Shown here one piece after another: positions 42,565 through 54,700 of a stretch of 64,000 bases of DNA. Under the pieces are notes generated by a model, which had not been told where the DNA came from, ran no database searches, and was given only the letters and a program-made list of their open reading frames with translations. Each line of letters starts with the position of its first letter. Positions within the stretch are counted from its first letter, which is position 1. Source of the DNA: Hormiphora californensis (Eukaryota > Ctenophora > Tentaculata > Cydippida > Pleurobrachiidae). The position numbers and the translations under genes are program-made. The stretch covers positions 6,677,097 through 6,741,096 of the forward strand of contig CM035355.1 of the NCBI GenBank assembly GCA_020137815.1. Direction: 5' to 3'.

Positions 42565-44290
42565 TCATGCTATTGCCTTGCCCCTCATAAGGGAAGTAAC
42601 AGTGTTAAGGAAGGGTTGACTGGTAATTGTGTCTCCGGGCGAGTAGAATGGGTTGCACACCAGAGAGATGTACCCGGAGTGAACTTTACTGAATACCTGC
42701 CGGGCATCACCGTCCTGTGGAGAAGAGTTATTACGAGGGGTACTACAGTTATTGAGGGAGTATTAACCATCAGAAGGAATAAAAGGACAATGACATCACC
42801 GTCCTGGGGAGAAGATAGTCAGTGCGAGGGGTGCTCTTGTTCAACCTCGACCATAACGCCCAGCTAATCCACCGGTTGTATGACCTAGAGGGGACCTTTA
42901 GCTGGGCGTTCTGGTCGAGGTGTTGTGTTTCTAACACAAGGAGCAGATCAAACTTTGGGGTTTTGGCCTAGTAGGGGGGGGGGGGTTGGGAACGCCTAGT
43001 AATCAGAATGTGTAATACAATTTGCTTTGTTTAGTCTCGGTGTATCTAATACCTGTCAGAGCATTGGCCTGATAGTCTGATACCATAGCCGATATCAAAC
43101 ACAGCTCATAGTGAAAATAGGAAGAGTAATACTGCAGCAAATATTGTCCCCTATCTCTGTTATGATTTGTTGTTTTTTGATAGGAATTGCTTTGTCCATA
43201 CTACCCTTTCAAAGTCAGTTAAAGTAAAGGGTAAATACATTTCACATAATACCTTTAATGGATTTGTAATTGACTCAATTACCACTATTTTAATCTTGGT
43301 ATTTGTAACGTAGCCATAGATACGGTAGTCCTCATTGGGGTACAGCTGTCCTAGGTACAAATCCCTGAAGAAGGAGGATGTAATTAGTGATCATTGTTCA
43401 ATAGGGGAGGTTGCGGAGTAAGTGGCCCTTTCAATAGGAGAAGAGGTGACTGGGAAGGGTTTTGGTTTTGGTTGGGGAAAATTATTCAATAGACCTCAGA
43501 ATAATGCCACATCCACTACTACTACAGCTGTACCAGTTTAATTTGTCCTTCCGAAGACATTTTCCCCGGAATATACGAGCCAGTGAGGAAAAGGAGAGAA
43601 GTAGCACAGGGAGGAAAAGACGGAAGGGAAGAAGCAATGACATGGAAAAAGAGAAATAAAAAATAAAAACTTGCACGGTTTAACCTGACTAATTTGTTTT
43701 GACGTTCATACGCGTTCTATATGCTGCAAATATGTGCATACTCCCGCGTGTGACTCACACCGTGTGAGCCCTAACTGGTTTATTGTATGCACACGACCAC
43801 ACGTTTTTCCTTAGTTAGAGTAACAATTTTAATTGGCTGCTTGTAGTAACTGTGGTGCTTCGTCATATTGGCGACCCGCATAGCCCGGCGTTAGAGACCA
43901 ACTTACTAAAAGTACCCGCGGGTATGTTCACCAAAAGTACTCGTGATCATGATGGTATACATACCCGCACGGTGTCACCTTGCAAAGTTCTAACAACCCA
44001 ATCAAAATACGTTTGGCGGCGCCAATCAGAGCCCTAGATTGATGCAGAGTGCCCTTCGGCACGGTGCTGAACGAGCACGATTTCAATTATTATACTAACT
44101 GAACATACAATAATAATATCATATTATAATACCTCGGATCATTAGCAGCTGTGGCAGAGTTTAGTTTCTCCTCTATTACATCGATAGATGTGTGAACTAG
44201 AAAGTGCATTTTGAGCCCATCCTCTGCTGGATCTGATGCGATGTAAAGAGGGCAGTTGTCCTTCGTTAGTACTGCTATACACACAGCCAT
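42565..44290 (-). CDS. TRAPPC2L: Trafficking protein particle complex subunit 2-like (139 aa)
   Basis: Exons in transcript order are 44290-44133, 43364-43253 and 42714-42565, all in frame. The protein is nearly the length of human TRAPPC2L (140 aa). It aligns end to end by eye: [17 protein letters not shown], then [62 protein letters not shown] and LNTVTSLM. It is a sedlin/longin-fold TRAPP subunit, part of the Rab GEF complexes on Golgi and pre-Golgi membranes. The start is fixed by the conserved MAVCIAV. It is transcribed in the same direction as the mitochondrial gene and divergently from the SRCR gene. Confidence 0.95.
42843..42922. repeat. Hairpin-forming inverted repeat downstream of TRAPPC2L exon 3 acceptor
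   Basis: CTCGACCATAACGCCCAGCTA pairs with TAGCTGGGCGTTCTGGTCGAG across about 30 bp in TRAPPC2L intron 2. The loop shows no tRNA-like boxes. It is probably a small foldback element. Confidence 0.7.
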
Positions 44291-45778
44291 CCTGAGAAGG
44301 AGCTGATATTAATATTATTAATTAATAATATTAATTACATATATTAATAATACTCATATTATTAATTAACGTATTAATTAGTTTAGTGGGACAGGGTAAT
44401 TGTATCCCTTATATGGACTTGTTTTTGGTTTAAATGTGAGTATGAAAAATAGCAGGGTTTCGCGGCCGTAAATCAAACTTTGCTATGTTCTAACCCGCCC
44501 GAAACACAGTCTAGCCAGGCAAATCAAACTAATAACCTCGGAAAACCCAGATAACCTGAATAATCCGTATTTTAATAATCGAATAACTCGGATAATCGAA
44601 CCCGGATAAAGAAGTCTGATTTATCCACCGCCCCTTACTCAAAAAAATACTAATGAGTTCATTTTGATGTTTGGTTCCTATCAGTGTTGCTCCCTCATAT
44701 ATTGGGCACCCGCCACCCGCACATCATTACGTTAATATTGTTTGCTCTTTTCACGCATTTTGGGCGTCGTGGACCACGTCGTTGACGGCGCTTTGCGGGG
44801 TGGCCAATATATTATATGAAATGGGTGAAACCATGACAGTATGTTTTCCTCGGAAACGCAACACTAGGGGAACAGTTACAAAATTGGAAACTGATTTCAG
44901 TTAATCTGATTTGTAACTGGAGGGCTTCTTTTCTGCAGCAGTAGCTGCGGTGAAAGTAGAAACGGAAATAATTCATTTTTCTTATCATGATGATCTAAGG
45001 TCCCTTTACCCGGGAGAGGGGGACCGTTCAAATTAAAATGTCTTATCTCTAACTAGTTAAACGCATCAGTCCTGCAGTAGCAGGGGTAGTCTAGAAAGAA
45101 TCACCACCCTCCTCTAATGCAGCATAATTTGAATTATAAGTTTAATGTAATTATCCAGATTTAATCTCCTATTTTTTCTCCCGATTTAAGTTTGGAATAA
45201 AAGTACTAATGTATTTAGGTTGAAATTTGCAGGTGTTAGTCTGCCCCATGTGTTCTTTAAACAACACCAGGGGTCAGCCCGGCTTTTTTTGCATGTACAC
45301 GTGGGTAGAGAGACGTAGAGAGACGTTGGTAGAGAGACAACTCTTGAGTCTCGCCCTGTGAAGTTTTCATGCAATGCTACTTTTAAATCGTTCATATGTT
45401 AGTGAGGACACGACACATGGTGTCAGCTGCGACTCAATGCTACTTTTTGTTTACTTAGGTCTTAGATAATTCTATTTCTACATGTACCATGTATGCATAA
45501 CGCTCAGTGTTTTATATTCAAACAATCCATTGCACTCTATCCTATATGGGTTTCAATAACTCTTGTGTATTGTTTCCCATCTCATATAACACTGCTGCTT
45601 GTAGTGGCATTACCGTAATGACCGGGTAACACTGCGGAGTATTTAGTCCCCAGTGGGAGACTAAATACTCTGCATTATAAAGCTCATCGATTGCAACATT
45701 AAAATCAACTTTGCAGATTAAGTTATATTTACTAAACTTGCATTGTAGAGCGATCATCAATTCAATCTGAACTTTAGT
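44291..45778. other. Divergent intergenic region, TRAPPC2L and SRCR gene
   Basis: No exon is supported. Contents are an AT-only palindromic stretch (about 44308-44382), unique sequence, and a perfect hairpin pairing GAGTATTTAGTC with GACTAAATACTC (about 45636-45671). Promoters of both genes should lie here. Confidence 0.45.
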
Positions 45779-48700
45779 ATGATACTCAAGTTGATAGTGT
45801 TTATTGGTATACTTAATCTGACCCTATCCTTCGATTATGGTAAGATCATTATACTGTTCCTTATTCTGGGTTGTGTGTATAAATTTCACGATTACAAGCG
45901 TTCAACCACGATTGTTGTTATAATCCAAGTTGCAATGTCTTCCTCTATACAGTAACACCGACGGACTCCTATTCCACGGAAGAGAACTGTTTGGATTTCC
46001 AGTTTCGATGCCCCGAGGGTCGATGCATATCCAAGGCATGGTTGTGTGACGGAAAGGCTGATTGTCCTGAGTCTAGGGCGGACGAATCAAATGTGACATG
46101 CCCCGAACGTAAGCAGGGAGTTAGTAGGGTCGATTCTCTCCTATATAGTGACCTATCAACAAACCAATCTCTCGCAGGGAAAATGACGTTAAGGGACAAG
46201 TACGGTTATGAGATAACTGAAGCAGACGTTTCGGGATACGTTGAAGTTGATATGGGCATGGGAGAGAAAGGTTTCATATGTAGAAGTGACTACAAGTATG
46301 GGGGATACCACCTGAACTACAACATTCAACTTAAGATTTGTCGCGACCTAGGATTTGAAGGAGTGTGAGTATACACTTTTAGACTGTCAGAGCATTCGCC
46401 TGACCCTGTTCACGGAGCGCGTGAGAACTGTGGTCAGAGCATTGGCCTGAAAGCTTTTAGAACATATAATTATGTATTGTCTGAATTATCAGTAAGTATA
46501 ACAATTAATTTACCGCCATCGGTAGAAATAATTTCTCTCTCTCCATCCGTCAACTAACGATTAGATAAAGTCGGATTTTTTGAAACTGTCACCCCCCTGG
46601 GTGGCGTGCGAGTTTTTATTTGCGCATCGGAAACTTGTTTTCGCTCTCACGCCTTTGTTTCTTGACCAATTTCGTGAAACCAAAGTTTTACGGACTCACA
46701 AAATTATGCTCTTTTCGATGATATGCGGTTTTTTGCCGAAAAGTGAGAGCAAGTGGGGGCTGTCACGCGCAAATACGACGCCGCGCGTGAAAAGAGGGGT
46801 GACAGTTTCAAAAAATCCGACTTTAAACATAGTTTGAAACTATCAAATCACTCTCTGCACACAGGGTGATTAGCAATCCAGGGAATATATCCGTCACAAA
46901 CATTCCTCCGAGGAAACCTGTCCGTGTTATGGAATGCACTTTAGAGGCAGCCCTATCTAATGATTCACTATGGGAGGCGTGTGAGTTCAGACTCAGACGA
47001 GACGAATGTGATGTTGATGATATGCTCTGGCTCGCATGTACAAGTAAGTATCAGTAGTGGGTGGGCTAATAAAGGCCGATTTCATTTTTCCTTGCTTGAC
47101 CCTCTTTCTGTGCGCTCCACACATGTAACGGAGGGATTAGAATATAATGGGGGGGTCGTCATGTTAATTTTGTTAATGTTTTGTTAATTAACAAACGACC
47201 CTTGGTGAAACATTAACAAAATTAACAAAATTAACAAAAATCGCGTTTTAATCCGACGAAATCGTGCTTTGAACATAAAATTTATAGGGGCAATGTAATT
47301 CCTTCACTAAGTGGTACTAATAGGTCCACCCTACCACCAAACGAAAGTTTACCAACCAACTCCATGGGGGGAGGTCCGATAATTGGCCTTAATTGACACC
47401 TGTATTTTCAGTATGGGTCCAAAAACATAATTACCCTTAAAATAGGAGTAGAGACAAATCTGAGGGCACTAAAGTGTGTAGCGTCCTCGCATTAGTGGGG
47501 GTAGGTGGTGGAATTAAGTCCATATCTCATCTGGTTAATTAGTTAATTGGATAATTAGATTTGCGCATAACCGTATTTTGGCTATATGGCTATAGCCACT
47601 TAGGAATGGTTTAGAGACGTTTCATTGGTGCCAATTTGTAGGCAATGGCCAAGTTATGGGGGGTCGACGTCGGACTTTTAAGCTCTATCTTTAACCGTTT
47701 AGCCGTTATTTGGCTTTGAAGGTGCTCAAAATTCGGGTTCTTACCGTTTTTTGCTCATTTTGAGCACCTTCGAAGCCAAATAACGGCTAAACGGTTAAAG
47801 ATAAAGCTTAAAAATTATCGGACCTCCCCCCATGGAGTTGGTTGGTAAACTTTCGTTTGGTGGTAGGGTGGACCTATTAGTACCATTTAGTGAAGGAATT
47901 ACATTGCCCCTATAAATTTTATGTTTTGTCAAATTTTATACACGATTTCGCAGGATTATTTTAGATGTTTTTAGTCGGTTTGTAGCTGTTTTATGTGTTT
48001 TTAGGTGTGTTTAGGTGTTTCTATCATAAACTCACTATCTCCCATGGCAGATATTTCATAGCTAGGATAGTTGTTTGGATTTTATCAAAGGTTTTGAGGT
48101 AAGAAAATAGTCATTATAACAAAGGCGGGTATACGAGTAAAGAACACCAGTTTAATGTATAAACTGGTTTTTATGGGCCAAATATGGCTCACCCTGATTT
48201 AGTGGCACCCCGATTTAGTGGCAGGGATTTTCCCCCCAAAAATTTTTTGAATTTTTTTGTGAAATTTTCTTGAAATTTTTTTAAAGGAATACCAGCCACG
48301 TCCGAATCGTGTTTCGAATCGGTGCAATGTGGTTGACCGTGTATAAGGCCCAAACAAGGCACAGAGCTTTTCTGAATCAGCTTTTCAAGACGAATCCAGC
48401 GCAACCGGAATTAGCTTTCTATCTCATCGGGAAGTGCTGGGTCTGGCATTTTGGTTTTTGCTCATTTTTGGTCATTTTTCGGTGTGTGGGCCAATCAGAG
48501 GCCTAGATTTCAAAATAAAGGCCTCTGATTGGCCCGCGCACCGAAAAATGACTAAAAATGAGGGTTCTAGACCCAGCACTTCCCGATGAGATAGAAAGCT
48601 AATTCCGGTTGCGTTAGATTCGTCTTGAAAAGCTGATTCAGAAAAGCTCTGTGCCTTATTTGGGCCTTATACACGGTCAACCACTACGGTGCATCTTATC

Positions 48701-51700
48701 GCATGTCCTGCTACTAATTAGACGGTTCGGAACGAACTGAAACGTGATCGCCATCGAATCGAAATTGGGGGGGGGGGGGGGGGGGGGGTACAACCCCAAA
48801 AAAATCAAACTTTTTCCGAAACCCAGGGTATGGTTGGTTTTTTTGGTCGTTTTTGATTGAAATTTTTTTGATTTTTTTTGTCGTTTTTGATTTTTTTGAA
48901 TTTTTTTGGTCGTTTTTGATTTTTTTAAATTTTGTTGAATTTTTTTGATTTTTTTGAATTTTTTTAATCGTTTTTTATTTTTTTGATCAAAAAATCAACA
49001 ATTTAGAAAATCCAGGGTATGGTTGGTTTTTTTTTGGGTTGCACCCCCTCCCCCCCCCCATTTTGACGCTTGGTAAACATGTGATTCAATGGCCCCATGG
49101 GGATCACTTATCGGTTCGTTCCGAACTGTCCAATTAGCAGCAGGACATGCGATAAGATGCACCGATTCGAAACACGATTCGGACGATTTTCACAAAAAAA
49201 TTCAAAAAAATTTTTGGGGAAAAAAATCCTGCCACTAAATCGGGGTGCCACTAAATCGGGGGCCACTAAATCTGGGTCCGACTGTATATCAGTGTTGATT
49301 GGATGGGTAGTACGTATAATATTGTCAGGGCGCGATCACACCAGGATCTTCGAAACAATTGCTTCGAAGAACCAAGTTGAATCACACACAGATCTTTCCT
49401 TTAGTTGGTGCAAGTACGATCCTTATATGGAGCGAGCTCGCTCTCTCCAATGTTATCCCTTCTTTTGAGCTCTCTCTCGCACTCACTCTCTCTCGCGCGC
49501 AATTATCCCTTATATGGAGCGAGCTCGCTCTCTCCAATGTTATCCCGTCTTTCGAGCTCTCTCTCGCACTCACTCTCTCCCGCGCAATTATCCCTTATAT
49601 GGGGAGAAAGAGCGAGTGGGAGAGAGAGCTCGAAAGAGGGGATAACATTGGAGAGAGCGAGCTCGCTCCATATAAGGATCGTACTTGCACCAACTAAAGG
49701 AAAGATCTGTGTGTGATTCAACTTGGTTCTTCGAAGCAATTGTTTCGAAGATCCTGGTGTGATCGCGCCCTCAAAAATAACGCAAATGATCTATTAAAGC
49801 GGGATTAAAAGCTTCAAAAAGACTTAAAAAAGCTTCGTTTTTTTGTTAATAATGTTAATAATGTTAATAATGTTAATAATGTTAATGTTAACATTTTAAA
49901 ACTTTTCATGAAACATTAACATTAACATGACGACCCCCCCAATATAATAAGTCGCATTTTGATCGAGATATATTTAAATCCATACTTTTCAGGCACCACA
50001 ACTATAGCCGAAGAAGAATTCTCGTTGATTGACACGGAAGGCCGAACGGTAAACGTCAGTTCTGGTAGCCTTCTTTATGGTACAAGCCTGGTGTGCTTCA
50101 CTGGATTCACCGACAAGGATGCAGAAATCGTCTGTCAAGATATGGGATTCCAGGGCGGCTATCGGGTCGACTCAGACACTATGTCCGGACTCACATCTAA
50201 TAGCGTGGAGGTTAATTGCAGTAGGTATGCAAGTACAGTCGATGATTGTGATGTAACTGATGCCTCCTACAACTATAACTGTGCGTATAACAGTGTTTAT
50301 CTGGTGTGCAACGAAAACAGTACTGGTAAGTTTTGTAAATAGGATGAAGCCAGACAGAAATTTTAACAAAACTCAATTAGTAATTCCGGTACTATATGTA
50401 CCCACTACAGCATAACCGTCATCTTATCGTCAGATCCAGACAATGAGAGAACCTTCTGGTTGTCGAATGAGCGGGGAGACCGTATAACCGAAAGCGGGCA
50501 ACGAGCGCTTCTCATGTTCAAAGAGGGAACGGTATGCGATGATAGTTTTAACGACCAATCCGCCAACCTAATCTGCCAGGAGATGGGCTTCGATATCTCC
50601 TCATCGTGGGCGTCTGGGTTTGGGGGTCGTACCTACACGTGGAATTTACCCACGACTTTGGATGATGTATACTGTTCTCCTGACGATCGTGTCTTCTGGG
50701 ATTGTTCCTATGACACTGTATATGAGGACTGCGACAAAGGCGAGGACGTGTACATTACTTGTCAAAACGGTCAGTAATATATAAACTAATTAAAGTGAGA
50801 GTGGACAGAATTGAACAAGATTGTTATAGATAGTAGAGGATGTAGCTCGACTCTCTAATCTCTATTCTCTACTACCTAACATCTTGTCCAATTCTTACTT
50901 TAGTCCACTCTCACTTTAGTCAATTACCATTAAAAACGAGGGGTTAATTGGTAGCAGCAACTGACCAATAAAATTCCTGCTTTTAGGCAGATTAATCTTT
51001 TTTAAGGATATATAATCCTGTAAATCTCCAAAACATATATAATATTTTGTAAATCTCTTTCCAGGAAAGAACAGCACCTTGGAGTTCACACTTGTGGATT
51101 ATTCTTATACTGGGGAACGATACACAGTCACCGAACCTGGAGTTGAGGGGCTTCTCATGTTCCAGGGCGGCACTGTCTGCGATGACGATTTTAATAGTCG
51201 GGCTGCAGACCTCATTTGCCAGGCAATGGGGTGGAAATCAGCATCAAGGTTTAGCTCTGGAAACAGATATAGCGTAAGTGTCGTGTTCCTCCGTTCTTAT
51301 GATCTACTAATCGAAACGAAATGTTTTGTTTACTCTAATAGATTCGAACCAGCATACAAAAAATGACGTGACGCTGTAAGTTGTAAACCAGTTCATTTTT
51401 AGATCCAACAAGAAATGGAAACAATGCTAGATGATGTGTATTGCGAGGAAAGTGACATGGTGATCAGTGATTGTTATTACAACGTAGATTCTGAAAACTG
51501 TGACCACAACGAAGACATCTTTCTTGTATGCTCTGATGGTGAGTGTGATATATCCAGGATAATCTAGACAATTCGGGATATAATCTAGACAATTCGGGAT
51601 ATAATCTAGATAATTCGGGATATAATCTAGACAATCCGGGATTCCCCATAATTTTCTCACAGTGGTCTTTTACACAGTAGTGCTAAAATATGTTGGCAAA

Positions 51701-54700
51701 TTGATAATGAGCACACAATCGATGTTTTGCTTCACACCCTTTTTCACCCAATTATCAGCTGTTTTTACACCGAAAGCCGAGTGTGTCCTTTGAGAATTTA
51801 AACGCCAACGGTCAAAGTGTTTAACGTCGCCCCCTTCCCCATATTCAGGAGAAACAAGTGGTGAAACGGATGTATTCTACATGCTTGACTCGGCGGGTCG
51901 ACGGTTCAACGACTCGAATAGGGAGGGATTGCTAATGTACCGTAATGGCACCGTCTGTGATGACGACTTCAACACTGAAACTGGCAAACTTATCTGTCAA
52001 GAGATGGGTTTTGATTTCGTAATCAACTGGAGATCAGGATACGACTACTCGGACATCCAAGAACAATATCCAACGGCTTTGGACAATGCTTACTGTACAG
52101 TCGAGGATACGGTGTTCTGGGATTGCACCTACGACGAACAGGATGAAAACTGCAATCACAGCGAGGATATCTTTATTGAGTGTGGCTATGAAACCGACCC
52201 GAAGGTCTTCGAAATGCGGAATGGCGATGGAAGGGTGATAGGTGGAGAGGGATATCTAGTATACGGTTTCCCCGGCATATCGGTGGGTACAGTATGTGAT
52301 GATGGGTTTGATGACAAGGACGCTAGGTTAATTTGCCAGAGCATGGGCTATAGAAATTTCGAGTCTTGGACACCAGCCAGGGACTACCGGGACGGCCGTC
52401 GAGAACAATTGGATATTGTCTTGACAGACATTGATTGTGGGGGAGCTGATATTACTAATTTCTCCGATTGTGATACCAGACAGCAGAACAATTGCACTCA
52501 CAAGCAGGATGTCTATCTCACTTGTACCAACAATACTGATGATCGGGGTATGTATCTGGAGTTGCCATAAAATAATAGAGATATTTAGTATCTCACTAAT
52601 TACTAAACAACTCACCACCCCCGCCCCCAGATATTTAGTATCTCACTAATTACTAAACAACTCACCACCCCCGCCCCCAGATATTTAGTATCTCACTAAT
52701 TACTAAACAACTCACCACCCCCGCCCCCAGATATTTAGTATCTCACTAATTACTAAACAACTCACCACCCCGCCCCCAGATATTTAGTATCTCACTAATT
52801 ACTAAACAACTCACCACCCCCGCCCCCAGATATTTAGTATCTCACTAATTACTAAACAACTCACCACCCCCGCCCCCAGATATTTAGTATCTCACTAATT
52901 ACTAAACAACTCACCACCCCCGCCCCCAGATATTTAGTATCTCACTAATTACTAAACAACTCTAGGGGTCCGCACTCCAGATATGCCCATTCCACTTTGT
53001 GTACTGGCTTATAGATATTTTTGCGCTGAATAAGAAGACGTCATTCATTTTTCTCTACGACAATGATAAAGGTCTGTTCTGACATCCTGAATGATTGGGG
53101 TCTACGCAAATGCTGACAACTCCCCCAAGCGCGTTCTGGTGAGCTCTCTCCCCGCTCCAGGGTCACGTGATACGACTGCAAGATGTATAGCAGTGTAGGG
53201 CTGCTCAATTAGCGACTTACACACGTCCATGTCACCCAACACGGCGATAGACCGCATCACCCTCCCTTGACCTGTAGGTAGACAGGGACTCGATGAATCA
53301 AGCGATATTTAGACATGTTCTGAGAGTTTATATTCAATTCATAATTCCAAATACACGACAGCCGACACCAGCTCTTTCAATTCAACTCAAATCCAATTTC
53401 ATAACCATAATATCCCAGTTAGCTACACCTTCCTAAATGAGGCCAATCAAACCGCTCACGCTATAGTGGTATCAGGCTAAAGAGGTGAGTCAATTCAACT
53501 TCATTTTTTGTTACCAATAGGCAGAAAATAGTGAGTCAATCCAACTTCACTCTCTCAAAAAGGGGTTAGAAGTGAGTCAATCCAACTTCACTTTATCAAA
53601 ATAGGGGTTACAAGTGAGTCAATCCAACTTCACTCTCTCAAAAAGAGGTTACAAGTGAGTCAATCCAACTTCACTCCTTTCAGTGATAAATATGAGTACC
53701 AATTAGCGGTCAGTCCAACTCACTTGATCAAAATAGGGACAGTAGCATAAAGTTTGACAGTAGCAACTGGTAGTAGAAAATGAGACAGTAACAACTGGTA
53801 GCATAAAGTGAGACAGTAGCAACTGGCACTTGATCCGGTTTGATTGGCCCCGTTCTGACATTAAGTCCATGTCAATGAGGTGTTTTTTTTCTTAGAAGCA
53901 ACACGTGATCCAGTTTGATTGGCCTCATTTAGGAAGGTGTAGCTAACTGGGATATTATAGTTATGAAATTGGATTTGAGTTGAATTGAAAGAGCTGGTGT
54001 CGGCTGACATAGTCTTATAATCCTTAATTACAATCAGAAGTCATTGGATTTTTTACATGGATTGCCTATGGATCCCAGATATATTCGATTAATATCAATA
54101 TTGGTATAACAACATTGGTTACAGCTTGTGTATCATTCTTTAGAGTTGTAGAGTTTCGTGTATTTGGAATTATGAATTGAATAAAAATTCTCGGAACATG
54201 TCTAAATATCGCTTGATTCACCGAGTCCCTGTCTACCTGTAACAGGTCAAGGGAGGGGGATGCGGTCTATCGCCGTGTTGGGTGACATGGACGTGTGTAA
54301 GTCGCTAATTGAGCAGCTCTACACTGCTATACATCTTGCAGTCGTATCACGTGACCCTGGAGCGGGGAGAGAGCTCACCAGAACGCGCTTGGGGGAGTTG
54401 TCAGCATTTGCGTAGACCCCAATCATTCAGGACGTCAGAACAGACCTTTATCATTGTCGTAGAGAAAAATGAATGACGTCTTCTTATTCAGCGCAAAAAT
54501 CTCTATAAGCCAGTACACAAAGTGGAATGGGCATATCTGGAGTGCGGACCCCTAAAACAACTCACCACCCCCGCCCCCAGATATTTAGTATCTCACTAAT
54601 TACTAAACAACTCACCACCCCGCCCCCAGATATTTAGTATCTCACTAATTACTAAACAATTTACAACCCCGCCCTCAGATAGGGTAGGATTCTATCTGTT

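Larger units (their letters stand above)
47149..49940. mobile_element. 2.8-kb element in SRCR intron 3 containing nested palindromes
   Basis: Terminal inverted repeats GGGGGGGTCGTCATGTTAA are flanked by an 8-bp duplication AATATAAT (47141-47148 and 49941-49948). GTTAATAAT/AACATTAAC satellites lie just inside both ends. The interior carries three further foldback elements listed separately. The superfamily is undetermined; 8-bp duplications occur in hAT and others. Confidence 0.85.

Noticed and set aside
42843-42922. Possible tRNA from the strong hairpin
   Set aside because: There are no A or B boxes and no cloverleaf; just one long arm.
52600-52960. Regular repeats resembling a CRISPR array
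   Set aside because: Units are contiguous with no unique spacers, and the genome is eukaryotic. It is a minisatellite.
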